The position numbers and the translations under genes are program-made. Below are positions 40,801 through 55,800 of a DNA stretch of 64,000 bases, in pieces. Under the pieces are notes generated by a model. It was not told where the DNA came from and did no database searches. It saw only the letters and a program-made list of their open reading frames with translations. Source of the stretch: Epiperipatus broadwayi (Eukaryota > Onychophora > Udeonychophora > Euonychophora > Peripatidae); assembly GCA_028023455.1 (NCBI GenBank), contig JAQFVV010006311.1, forward strand, positions 2,586,147-2,650,146. Reading direction: 5' to 3'. Within the stretch, counting starts at the first letter, position 1. The number at the start of each line of letters is the position of its first letter.

Positions 40801-43800
40801 AAAAACGTTTTATAGAAGTTTTTCAAAAAGTATTTTGCGAATTAAAATAGGCAGTTGAGGGAGTAAAAATATTGGATTATTTAAGTCATCTAGATTTTCA
40901 GATAATGTGATTGTTTTTGCAAATAATGTTTCAAAGTTTCAGAAAATGTTGCAAGAATTATCAGATGAAAGTAAGATAATAGGATTAAAGATAAATGCTA
41001 AAAAGACAAAAGTAATATTCAATGGGTTTTCTTGAAATAAGAAAAGATAGACAATGATAAATTAGAAAAAATTAACAATTGTAAATACCTTAATCAGATT
41101 ATTAATACAGATTAAAACATTAATGCATTAAATTAGTCATAGAATTAAACTTGGATGGAATGTTTTTGATGTGAATAACTTAATTTTAATATTAAAAAGA
41201 ACATGTTTGAAAAGGATAGTTTGTAACAGATATGTTTTACCAGTTCTTATTTATGGATTTGAAATTTGGACACATCTCAATGAAGTATGTAAAGATGTAT
41301 GTTATGATCAGCAAGATGAGATCAAAAATAAAATATACGGGTGAGAAAACAAACAGGCATCTCTAACATAATTAAAATAATCCAGAAACCAAAATGAGTT
41401 AGGTCAGACATATTGTTAGAAAAGATGATAATAGATAGACAATTGAAGTCTTAAGCTGGATCCTAAGAAATTGTTAAAGATCTAAAAAAAAAAGCTACAT
41501 ATGAGATAGATGAAATAGAAAGTTTGCTGGTGTGTTGTGGAGAAGAGACTAAAGAAACTAGATTAAATATGGAGAGACTTTCATTCTGCAATGGATTGAT
41601 AATGGTTGAAAATGATGAAATAATGACTACAAATGGAAATAAACAAAATCCTTTTGGTTTATAAACATGGAAATAGAAGTGCAATAAAAAATAAGATTTT
41701 TTGAATTTGATTAACTTTTCATTGCCAAATCTTTTTTAAGAAACCAAAGTATGAATGAATGAATTCAAAGTAATCAAAGTAATTACATTCTTGCATTCAG
41801 TAAAAGAATCACCAGTTTTAATAGCAATAATAAAAAAAAAAAATTACCCAGAAGCAGAATATGGAAGCAGATCATGAATTGTTCATAAAAAAATTTTGAG
41901 TGAAGGTAAAAAACAATTACAAACTTGTCCAACATCCTAGATGTAATTCAGAGAACTTAATGCTTTTAGAAGTTTTAAATATAACTGATTTAAAAACCAG
42001 ATGACCTGTGATTAGAATCTGAGAAATATTTGAATGAGATAAAAGTGATAATTGGAAAGAAAAGAGAAATCAATATTTTTAAAAATATATATATTAGTGA
42101 AATGAATATGAAATTCTTAAAGCATTTAGAAAAAGCATAAGACAATACTATAACAATATTTGCAAAGGTAATGAAAATACAGTCAATAAAAACTATCTCT
42201 CAGAGAGTTAATATGATTAAAAAAAAATTTCTGCTATGACCTCAAAAATTTCATATAATAAAATAGTGATCAAACATGAAAAAAAGAAACAGAAGAGCTA
42301 TATCGTAAAGACAATTTTGATTATTTATCCTATTTTAAAAACCTGCAATAATAAAACACAAAGCCAGATTAATTTTGAAATCATTGCTAAAAGATAAAGC
42401 TATGAGAATGATGTATCATTACATTAGAAAATTGGCAATAAAATTAAAAAAAAAAATCAATAAATCTTAAGATGAAATATGCCAATTAATCTAAAATACT
42501 ACTCAATGATTTACAGACTGGAAAAAATCAATTTACAATTCTATACAAAAAAAAAGTTTTAACAGAATTATATAAATTAATTGTATTATATCTTTATAAC
42601 AATTGCACACAGGATTATAAAGAAAATCACCCAACACAGATTAAAGCCAACATAACACTAGTATTATGATAAATCTCTATACATGGTGAAATAAACTTAA
42701 TTCATTGTGCCCTTTTGTATGGGTCACCATCTAATTTTTGTGCTAATCTATTAAAAATTTTAAATTTAAGATATATTTGAATATGTGATGTTGATTTTGC
42801 TTATGGTAATATTTCAAGGGGTTTAATTAAAGCAATCTATGAGTATTTGATATGTGAAATTGTGCTAATATTGAGAGAGACATTTTAAATGATGATGATT
42901 ATAATATATAGTTGGAAAAATGGCCATAGTCAATACTGCATGAATATATTTAATAAATAGGTATTTAAAGCTAAAAGTATTTAAAAGACAAGTTAAAATT
43001 AAATGCATATGTTTATTGTTGATAAAATAATATTATAAAAGAATATAAATATTTTAATTATTATAAGTACTTAAATAGAAGATTGATATTTGATTTTAAT
43101 AATATCGAATAATTATTTTAAAATCTATTATAATATCTTATTTATTTAAAAAATATTTATTTTAAAAAATGCAATTGTTAGTTTATTTTTAGACGAGGAG
43201 AAGCGTTTCTTTTATTGTAAAAAGAACAGATGTTTGTTAAATTTACACACACATGCATGGAAGTTATTTAGTAAAGTTGCAAGACTGTTTTAATTATGTT
43301 GTAAAATTTATAAATAATACGTGAGTTATCACGAGATTAAAATAAAGATATTTAATGTAAAATATTAAGTCTGATTTTAAAATATTGTTTTAAAAATATG
43401 ACGTATAAAAATATTTAGTTTATTTAAAAATAATCTTATAAAAGTTAAAATTAAAATCAAGTGAAATAATATATTTTTTAAAAGTGTTTAATGGATTTAA
43501 ATAAACGATAAGAATTATTTTAAAAATGTAATAATGTAATAAATATTAAATAAGTCATTATTTATTTTTTAATTTTGTGTTGTTGGTAAATATGTAAATA
43601 AGCCAGCAAATTGATTGTTTAAATGTACCAATCAAATGGGAAGTTTCTTCCGGTATAAAAGCTCAGTTCAATTGTTAGGAGAGGACTTCGTGATTGAATT
43701 TTCAAGTTAATTGTGCTATTAGAAAAATAGCTAAGTAATTTTATAGACGCTTTTAAAATCATTTTTCAAAATTATAAAAGTGTCTTTGTAAATAAGTTAT

Positions 43801-46800
43801 AAAAGTTTAAAATGATAGACATGCAGTATTAATTTAATTTTCCCTATCAATCGTCTCTAAATTGAAGCTCAATTTACATGCAAATGGTCATGGGAACATC
43901 ATATATAGTGAAAATATATCGGAAACTTTATACTAGAAGTATGACAAACGCTGGATTAGTTTGGAAAAGTACAAGATGGAGAAAAGTAGTAGTTTGGACA
44001 ATATATAATTTTAAAAGCTAATTACTATTGCCTATTAGAAAATAGATATTTTAAAGAATAAATACTTTTGTGTAAAGAAAGTATTTTTGCAAGCTATAAA
44101 CTTAAATGTATATCTTGGGTAAAGATATTGGAAATAAAAGTAGTTTTATAAATACTTGCCTTGTTAAGTCTTTATGTTTAAAAGACTGAATGTTGATAAT
44201 TTTAAAGGCAAGTCAATTGAAATATAATTAGCTAAAAATTTTAAATAATTTAAACGCTGGTCGTTTATAAATAAAGAAGTTTATTCTTACCTGGATGTTT
44301 TGTTAAAAAAAATGCGCAAATAATATGTGGACGTCCAAGTTAATTTAAAAATAATTAAATATAAATTTTTATAAACTATAGACTAAGTTAAAATAATAAC
44401 TTTTGAATAATATTTTTAAAAGAACTAAACCAGGATCCTATAAACTATTTTTAATTTTATTTTATTTCTTATGGAGGAATTAACTTTTATTTTGTTTTAA
44501 AAGAACGTTATCATTTTTCATAAACTTTTAAAAAAACACGTGATGGACCGGAAACAGGAAATGGTGTTCTAGTAAATGTGTACCTTGGATTTTAAGAACT
44601 ATTATGGTTAAAAGAAAACATCGCTGGAATTACGTAATATAAATTCTATTTATTTATTTAATATAAAATTTAAATATTATTAATCTATTAAAAATAAGAT
44701 AGGTACATTTCTTAAAATAGTAACTAAAAATAATATAATAATTAATTGCATAAGTTTATTTTATAATTAATATAAAACGTAATATGTTAAAGAATGATCG
44801 TGTTGTATAAATGTGAATTATTTTATGAAGCTGTAATTCCGAAGAATATTGGAAGATGGACTGGACATTAATTCATTATCTATGGTAAAAATTGTATAAT
44901 AATAATAATTTTTATGTATTTAATATGTTTTCTTTAGATCAACCAAATATTATGTTATTTTGAATGAATGTATGATTATTTTAAAAATACACACACATTA
45001 TATTGGCAGTGACAGTTTTATTTAAATATGCATAATTTGAATTTATGACATAAATACGATGCAACATTACATAAGAAGCTTAGAAATAATTATATGATTC
45101 TTTCGTTAATAAATTTTGATATTGTTTTATGTTATAATATTAGAATTATATTTATTATTTATAAGTAATTATTTTTTTTATTGCAAGTTAGGAAGAGAGT
45201 TAAAAGTCTGTATTTTATTTTGTTTATTGGATAAATTAAGTTAAGTTTTATGTAGAAGTTTATGTTTGAATTAAAGGTTTACTGAATATGATGAAGTATA
45301 AATAGTTTTGAATAATTAGTATTTATGTAAAGTAGATGATTGTTTTTCCGGAAAGTTTAAATAAGTTTTAAAGGATGTTTTGTAGATAGAAATTTATTAG
45401 GAAGGAGTAGTATAACACATGGATTAAAGTAATAATTTCACATAGAAAAGAATCATAGAATTTATCTAATGTAATACTTTATTAATTTGAAATTAATGAA
45501 TGATTTGAATAATATTATTATTTCAACAACACATATATGTAATGCATATTTGATAAAACCTGTAGCATGAATTGCATTAAGTGAAATATAAAGTTATAAT
45601 CAATTATTTGTTATTACATTACACAGATACATTAATTTCTATTATAATATTAAAGTAGTACTAATAATAAAGTGAATACATACTATTACATTATGGAATG
45701 AGTAACAGTAATACTTAAGTGATGTAGCAGTTTAATTAATAAAGTTTAATTGTTTACATATGTTACATAAATATTATTTACATAAATTTTTCTGTGTAAT
45801 AATTGAAGTTCACTGATATTTATTTAAGGTTTAAGTTTTAAAAACATACTTCAATATTATTAATACAGCATTTTAAAGGATGTATAATTACTTATTAGGA
45901 ATATGAGTTAATAACAGTGTAAACATATTGTATTATTATTTTCTTATTTTATTTTCTTTGTTTTCATAATTTTGAACTGTAAATATTGTAAATAAATTCT
46001 TAATCAAAGTTAATGTAAATAAATTTGTTTAATTTGTTTTAAAAGTGTGTCGAGTTCATTATTTTGCACCACAGCATTTGACAGCAGATAATTTGAACAA
46101 ACATAATATTTGCACAATATGAATTTATTATTATTATTTAGAAATAAACACAATATTTTCCTGATTATCATTTATGAGAATTGTTTGACATTATTACATC
46201 ATATTACAATGGTCATAGAGTAATTATAATGCATAATATAAGAATACAATATTATTTATTGCCACAGATTATCAAGTTGTAAGATTTTGATCTATTCTAA
46301 AATTAAGATACTATATGAAAATAAAAGATATACATATGATTATTTATTTATTTAATACTTAATAATATAACAGAAATAGATAAGATTAAGTTATACCCTA
46401 AGATTAGTATTGAGTATTATTATTATTAAAATAAGTTAGATGTATTTAGGTTTGATATAAAATCCCATATCATACTTATTTACATGACTCATCATTACTT
46501 TAAGATAATTAGAAGAACCTGAGATTATTTAATTATATTTTAAAAATTAAAAGTTAAGATTATTTATTTTATTATTAATAAAGATAATTTATTTTGTTTA
46601 AAAAGCCATAAGAATGCTATAGAGGTAGTAGTAAGTTAATAAGGAGGTGATAGTATTCTTATGCCATTGAGATAATATGTTTAGAAGATATTGACTCAAT
46701 GTAAATCTACTTATTACTTTGTAACTTTACTTCACAGTCTCATGATTTCAATAGATACTTATTTAATTAGTACATAATAAAGAAATATTGATTTTGATAA

Positions 46801-49800
46801 TTAATAACAAATTTAATTAGAATATGATATTATAAAGGTAAATTAAAGATAGATATACAAAATTTTAATTAAGCAGAATAATTTAATTGAGCTAGTTGTA
46901 TTTCAAATTATATTACATACTGCCATTCTATCTATTCAACTTGGATACTGACTATATAGACAAATGTAAATTTAGGATTTATGAAAAGAAATATCAAAAA
47001 TTTTAAATATGTGATGGCATCAAATTTATAACTGAAAATAGAGATCTTAAGACTCTCATTAGAAGGTTAAAATCAGAATGACAAGGTGCTATTGCACCAG
47101 AATATAAAGTTTAAAAGGTTTGGCTGCTGACTTGAAAATTGATAACAAATTAGAGAAGTGGTTGACAGTTTTAGCCAGCTTGAATCATTCATCAAAAAAA
47201 AAAAATGCCCATAGTAAAGCTATTGGTTGCAAAGTACTAATGGATAGAGTTGTAATAAAAAGTTCAGACATTTTTTTAAATAGATATTTTAAAAAATCAG
47301 AATAATAATTATTTTCTGATATTCTATGGATGTAAAAGTTGAATATTGAATACAAAGAATAACAGGAAAACATTTTTTGAAAATTTCACGAGCTAGTTGA
47401 GCACAAATAATCAAATTAAAATTAATCTATTTTGCTCATGTTATAAAATGATCTAATTCATTAGAAAAAAAATATAATGTTTGGGGAAAATGGTGGTTAA
47501 AAAAAAAAAAAAAGATAATCAGCATTGATTATATCATTATAATAATAAATGAATCTTTGAGCAGGCTGAAAGCCAAACAAAAGATAATTCATTCTGGAGA
47601 ACTACTACTCATATGATTAATAGAAGTTGAAAATAAATATGATGTAACTGAGATTATTATAAGTAGGTAAGCTAAGTTGGAATTATATACAGAATTATTA
47701 GCAAACATAAAAAGAACTAAACAAATTAAATTACTTCAAAAGACAAATTGAAACAGTACCGTAATCAGTAGCATGATGAGGTTATAGCCATTTTTTCCAG
47801 AAAAAAATTCAAATGAGATGTTTCAAACTAATAAATGACGAGCCAAATCTAATATAGGTTACACACAAGAAATCAAGATAACAATGCTTTAGACAAATTG
47901 AAAAATGAAATTGTTAAGATTCATGGCCAAATGGTTTAAAGAAAATTGCCTTAATAATTATGAAAAAGTTTGAAAAATTATTACATTTTAAAAAGACAGT
48001 CAAGAAAATAATAAAACATTCTAGAATATATATAATCTAAGATTTAAAAATCTGAGTATAATCTTTGCTAAGATAATATGGTAGACATACATTAGTGAAA
48101 TCTGAATCCAAAAAATAAATGAATATAGAATAATCCAAATGACAACATACCAAAACTGGATTGTATTTTGCCTAATAGAATATATATGTATATTAAAAAC
48201 ATAATATATTTAATAAATGGCCATTGATTTTGAAGTGTATGATATGCTTAAAACAAAATTTGAGGCAAAAATTATTACAAATGACAATAGTAACTGTTAT
48301 CTCTTACCTTCAAAATATTCTAATAATTCACTCTAAAAATTATAAATCATTTTAAACTCTTAGATTTCTTTTGAATTACAGTTTACAATTGAGTGAGATG
48401 ATTAATACTTTACAAAATATATATAGAGAGCAGAAGCAAAAAAAAAAACAAAAAACAATTCAATAACATTTTCTATTTGAATCAATTATAGAAAAAACAA
48501 ATTATAACAATATGTGGAATTTTGTAAAATAATATGAACATGAGTTAATGATGATATAAAAAATATAACTTTAATTTGGCAAAGAAAACCATAAAAGAAA
48601 ATGTTTTCTTAATAATGAGGGAGGAAAAAGATAGTAAGGAAAAAAAGATTTAATTGCAAAAAACAGGAATAAATATCATTACTATGATCTTTAAATTATG
48701 AAAGAATATAAGCATGTTTAATGTTACACCAGATCTAAAAAATATATTTATAAACATCAAACTTAGTAACATTTTTTATAATTTCATACAAAATAAATAA
48801 GTTTTAAATTAAATATATATTTTAAATATATACATGTAAGCATATATAACAATAAACATTAATGGAATTATTTAATATATAATTTATGTAAAATAAAATC
48901 TAACATATAAACCAATATTTTCTAACATTCAATCCACTTGGCATCACTCTAATGCCTGAGTCATGCATGTAAGCATAAATAGATAATAGATATAGTGCCA
49001 ACTAAACCTGATATTAGATTCTGGCAGATAGTCTTCAGTAATAAAGAAAACAGTTTAGAACTATAGCTATCTTCTGTTTTTATTATGCTATTTAAGCATA
49101 TGGTGTGAAATTTAAAATATCCAATTTCCTACCTCTATGAAAGACAAATTAAATCAATAATGAAGTATTTTAATAAAACTTTATTGTTAGTTAATAAGAG
49201 ATATCAATAGTTTAAAATTTATATTATTCTAAATTAAATTTACTTTGTTCTAAATTAAATTTATCAACATAATAGAAGTAAAAGGTAAAAATTGTAGTAA
49301 AAACTTGTGTTTCTTAGTAGCGAAGCTAATTAACTAGAAATTATTCAAGTAATATTTAGCAATTGCCAACTGATATCCATTATTAGTAATTCTCAAGTGA
49401 ATAATTTATAAATGAAATAAATGAGGTGGATTACTGATATTAATTAAGTGAAGATTAGAGAAATCACTGTGACCTTTATATGAATTTCCTTTCATTTTAA
49501 ATTAAACCCAAAATAAAATACTAGCTGCAATTAATAGTTACTTCACAAGTCCACTGCTAAAAAATTTCTCTAGACATTATAAGAAAATTCCAATCATTCT
49601 TTTATTTATATTATATATATATAAGCATATATACAGTTATAATATATATACACAGTCTACTGAAAAAAAATTCCACCACCAGAAAAAAATAAGGTAATAA
49701 TTGTTAATAAATTGACATAAGTTGGTATATAAGATACTCATTATTTAAGTCAGTAACCAATTACATAAAACTTCAAGATGAATTTAATCAGTCTATGATT

Positions 49801-52800
49801 CATGTTAAAATGTTATTGCCAGATATTCAAGAAATGAAAATATTTTAGAAAATTCATTGTCAACTTTATTAATGACCACCCATGTTTAGTATAGATAGAT
49901 ATATGATATATCAAAAGGAGATCTATATAAATGGATACAGTAATAATTGAGTATGTCTGATTATTGTAGTTGAGAAAGTAACAAGCAGTTGTTGAAGAAT
50001 GAATTGTCAAAAAATGGGAATAATCGTAATTGGAAAAAATTAAAAAATATGTAATATTGTAGTAAGACTTTAAGTGGTGTAAGAATGATAATAGGGTCCT
50101 ATTATGAGTTAAACAATAAATTTAAGATTGGTAGCTGAGTTCCTAGATACCCTTCTAATTTACTCCCAATGACTATAAGATACTGAGGCAAACTTGAGGA
50201 TTAAATGTATTCAATAAATCCATAATTTTTATTTAAACAGACACAATCATCACATTCATGAACGTCTGGCTTTGACATACATCTAAGAATGGCTGATTGC
50301 TACCAGATATTACTGTAAGTTATACAATGAGGAAGTAACCTCTAATATACATTATCAGCTAGTTGTAGGGATTGATAGTATGAGATTAAAATTTTGCTAT
50401 CATTTTTTTTATGAGTAACAAATTTACAGTCATGTTCCAATAGTAATATTCATAGTATCATATCCAATAGAATCTTTAAAAAAAATAAAGATGATTCTGG
50501 AATCATATATGGAATTTTATTCAATGATGCTTAAAAACTTCATCCCAAATATTCTGCAAATACTTTTTATAATGAGTGATCACATGTTTAATCACTGTAT
50601 ACCATATTATAAGTTCAACAACATTGCATATCATTTTCTGGTCTATCTAAAAGTTATTGCTGAAAATATTAAATATTTTATTCAAAGATTGTTCTATGAC
50701 TAGTAAGTTTTTTTCCATTGATTATTTCTTTTAAAAGGACAATTTCAATATCAATTTATCAAAGAAATTATACAAATATATTATACAACATGTATACCAT
50801 CAAGTGTCTGCATGTGTACAGTTTGATTTATTTAATTCAAATATCAAATGTCTGCATGTGTCTGTGTATATACATGTAAAGTTTAATTTATTTAATTCAA
50901 ATATCATTAAGTCAAAACCTTAAAGTAATTTGAAATCAAAATTTTCCAGTCACAGCATTTAAATGTAAAAATTTTTATCATTCAAATTTTTTTGCCCCCT
51001 CAAAATATTTTTCAGGGGTGAAAATACCTTTTAGACTGTCAAAATAAAATGTAGAGTTCCTCAAAATATTTTTGGTTTTTGTATTATACTTTATAATTAA
51101 TAGAAGAATTTTGTATCATTACAATCAAGTACATTTGTTTGTCATATTATGATCCATGATTTTGAATCGAGGATGGGCAAATCTCAACATTTTTTTCATT
51201 TACAAGGAGACAAAAAAATTTTTTTTCACTTGTTGGCCTATAATTAGCCAGCTAAACACTCAGTCCTGATAGTTAAATAAATATTTAGCCAGTTTAGCTA
51301 GAGAATAAAGCTCTTAGATTAATCTGGATTGATCAGATGAATGAAGTACACTGACTGTTTAAAAGCAAAGTACAACCGTAATGTGTGCTCTACTAGTGAT
51401 AGAAGTGATTAGGCATTAAACCTAAGATTTATCTCTACTTTTATGACTAATGCTATAATTTGGTATATCTTCTACAACTGCCGAAATTACTTTATTATTT
51501 TCAATGATATTAATCAAATTGTAAGCGATTTTGTGGAAACACTATTAACTCATAAGATTTTAAAAGTTCAGAATTACTATATTTGCTTTATTTAACTGTT
51601 TATATATTTTAAAAAAACTAATTCAAAGCAAAATTTTTAGTTCAGAAAACTATTTAAGAGAAAGATAAACTATCTGATTAGTAATGAAGTCTTTTCATTG
51701 CTAATAGCAGACAATATAATTTCAGTTTTTGTATTATGAATATTCATTTTCTTTGTATCATTATAAGACTGAGGGTCATGATCTGTTAAGTGCACTATAT
51801 AATCTAAATAATTTCCTCAATTTGATGTAGAGTATTTATTGTGTGCTTAAATATCTAATGGACATGCTATTATAGTGTTATATTTACAATTCTAATTTTT
51901 GAATTCAGTCAAGTTAAATGAAAATCAAAATTGTACTTACTATATAGTAACCAATAATCTGGAATTCAAAACCTTAAAATATTTTTGAATTTTAGGTTAT
52001 GAATTTGATAATATAAATAAATTAAAAAAAGAAAGTTAGATGTTTAAGTGCAAGTGATCTAAACTCCTCGCAAATGAGAACTATTAGCCAAAAATTAATC
52101 TGGGAATGTAAATTATAGCATTACAACCTAGTATTTATTGATTATTCAAATTGCAATATGAGATGGTTTTGGAATAGTGAATACTTTCTTTTAAAGAATT
52201 TGTTAAATATAAGCAGATTTGTAAACTTTTGTTAGTATATAATATATACATAAATAATTATGTATGCAAATATAAATATGTATGAAGGTATAAATAACTA
52301 ATATATGTGCTTATACATAATACAAATAAAATGACTGTTAATTAAAAAACTATTGTAATAATAATTTTTTAATTAACGGACATTTTATTTATATTATTTT
52401 TAATTTTATTTTATTTAATACAATGGATCTAAGTGATGGTTAAGGAGTGGCAGAAGCAATGTAAAAAAGTTATTAAAAATGCAAACTTCGTTTTTTTAAG
52501 GATTGTAAAGTTTTTCATGTATTTCCAAATTGTTGTTACATAAAGTAGAACAGCTGCATAAATTTAGTATCAAGATGTATGGATAAATTGAAATCAATGA
52601 TTTTAAATGATATTGTTAAAAAATGTAAAAATAAACTTTTTAATATTCGGAAATATTTGAAAGCAATTGAACATTTAATAATTTTAAATGAATAGTGTGC
52701 TTGGGATGTTTATAAAATTGTTTGTGTATTGTGCTTATAGGTACACATGGGTGCTGTTAATGCATAGGCATATATATATATAATTATATCAGTATAGAAA

Positions 52801-55800
52801 TAAAACTAAAGCTATATGTTTATACATAAAAAAATTGTTATAGAATGCATAATGTCTATAAATATATGATAAGAATAAACTAAGGACAAGAGAAAAATGT
52901 AAAAAAAATTAACGTTAATATATATAAGTGAATCTTTAACAAAACACTCATTCATTAGTAATTCTTGCTAAAGTAGAATATAAATTTATGTATTTATAAA
53001 TAAATAATAAAAACAATCACATATATACAATGTTACCAAGCCTTAATGACTTTTCTGAATAAATGTTCACTTAGTAATAATGAAAAAATGTAAATATTTA
53101 AAGAGTATTATTGTACAGAAATACAGTAATCAAACAAAAATTAAATTTATTGTTTACTGTAATTTGGTAAAATATTGCTTCTCCACCTTTCTAATATTTT
53201 GATCAAATCACTCAACAAATTGATTAATATTAAAAGCTGCATTTATTTTTCTTTGTTTTATTACTTAAAACTATTGCAAAAAGTAATACAGTTCATAAAA
53301 CCATGTGCTATTAATTCTATTTTATTGATATTTAATAAGTCTTCTAATTTGAAAAATCTATTTTTGAAAAATATTTTTTTTTTATAAATGTCCCCATTCA
53401 CTGACAAACATAGATTACTGTTCATTTTAAATCTGTAGTAAAATAAGAAAAACTTCTATTAATAATTTGTAGTAAATTCCAAAAAATTATTTTGTAATTA
53501 TATTTAGGGAGCTAAAAAAATAAAAAGTCAGCATTCCGCGCTCAGTAAGTGCTTGCATGTGTGTGCAGGTGCATATATACAAATTGCTACTCTCTCTCTC
53601 TCTACATATATATATATAAATTTATGATCTGATATGCATTTTCTAATTATAATTTATCAGAAGTATTTTTAATAAATATTTGAAAAGAAATAATATTACA
53701 TGTTTTAATGCTTATTTTCTTTTCTTACTATCATCTATGTTTTAAATCATAATTTTATGATGACTATAATGAACCTATTAAAAAAAATGTAAAATTTATC
53801 AACTAAATTTTGTAATTTATAGATCACTATGAAATTATTGGTTTTTAAAAATGTTTAATTTTTTTCTTTTATTATGTTTTTTGAATAGAAAGCTTTATTA
53901 GTTAACTTGCTATTTTAAGTTTGTGGGAGGTAACAAATAACATTTCATTAAGCAAATTGAATAATTAAATTCATATTATATTTTGTGCAATTTTCTTTAT
54001 GCATAATGACAATTACTGTATCTTGATGATTACAAATTATCCAACTATGGATAAATGATGGTTAATCAGTACTATTACATCTTTCATATATTTAAATAAA
54101 GCAAACAAAATCTGCCTTATAAAAAAAAATATTCTACCTAATTTAATTTGTGTAATATCTAAGATTTTGAACAAATTGATAAAATGAATTTTGTAAAACC
54201 ACTTCTAAGATTTCTTTTTTGACATAGTTTACAAATCAAAAGTTGGATGTTTTATATAACATTTAATATTTCAATTCAGATAGTCAAATTTAAAGTTAAT
54301 CCATTATATTGTCTTTATTACAAAATTTAAAATATTAATCAATATTAACAAAACTGATAAGTAAAGGAAACTTGTTTGATGTTTTAAATAAATTTTGTTT
54401 ATTATCAATTTGGTTAAGATTGATTGATACTTTAAATATCTAATATTTCACACAGTTTTCTAGAAATCATCTCAGTGTTCTAATTTTTATATAAATATTG
54501 ATAACAACTGGGCTATACAATAGTTAGAAGCAAGTAATAACATTTGATCACCACTGAAGGTAGTTTGTCATTGCTTGCTACGCTATAACATTAGAACTAC
54601 GTCACAAATTTTAATGAGCGCTTACATCACTATATGTATATACTACTTACAATATTTCTTCTCTTTTAAAATCATTACGAACTTCAGGAGAAAGATTTTC
54701 TTCTTCTTGTATAATCTCAGGAGCAACGATGGCCAAATCATTTAATAAATCTAAACGTTCTGTCCATGATAATTTTTTTTCTATATTCTTGAGACATTGT
54801 AATAAGGCTTCCTAAAAATAAATTTTATCAATATTGATAAAATGTAAACAAATTTTACATAATTTGTAAATAATTATTATAATTATTAATTAATTATATA
54901 ATGCTACTAAAACTGGTAAAATGTAAGTTCTTATAATCTGTTTTATAAAACAAAATAATTATGAGAATGTAACAAGGACAATTATAATTTTCTGAATTAT
55001 TAATAATACAGAATAAATAAATGAATTCATAATATATAATGAATAAAACTTATTTTTTATATTATAACTAAAGATATTTCAAATAAATTTTATTTTTGTT
55101 TTTCTGTGGAAATATTAAATAACACAAAAATGTATTTGAAATATAGAATTAACAATATTATGGGGAGGGGGGGGTATTTATTTCCATATTTATTCTATAT
55201 TTTGAATAAAAGAAAAGATGCTGACTACTCCCAAAACCACTAAAATATCATCATCACATAATCACCATTCCCGTTGTTTATACAAGCTATTAATAACAGT
55301 AACACAACTCTCCATACAATAGTATCACCCAGTGAAAGCCCTAGTAATCAATGGATGCAAGAAGGTTTGTCATAAAATCACCATCTAATATCTACTCATC
55401 CAATATCTTCAGACTAGTTTTTAACTTGTGGCTTTCATCAGTGAAAAGGTGGCTGCTGGAAGGTTAAATTACATCTTAAGATCTAAGTGCAGTGCTCTCA
55501 GATCCAAGATTCCTCACTGATGAAAACCATGCTGGAGAATTGCATAAGATCCTAAGATCTAGGTGCAGTGCTCTCAGGTCCAAGGTTCCTCAATAAAGAA
55601 AGCCACAAGCTAGAAACAGTTTGGGGATATTGGATGAATAGGTATTAGATAAGGATTTTAAGCACAAACTTTCATGCATCCACTGATTATTAAGGCTTGC
55701 ACTGGATAGCAGTACTGCATGTTATTAACGACAGCTTTTGTAGTGATTAAACTCTTATTTAAATATTATGCCAGATTAATTCTTAAGAGTCTATAGACAC

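Noticed and set aside
47120-47373. Open frames on both strands near 47.2 kb
   Set aside because: They fall within the decayed BovB-like reverse transcriptase and do not follow its frame consistently.
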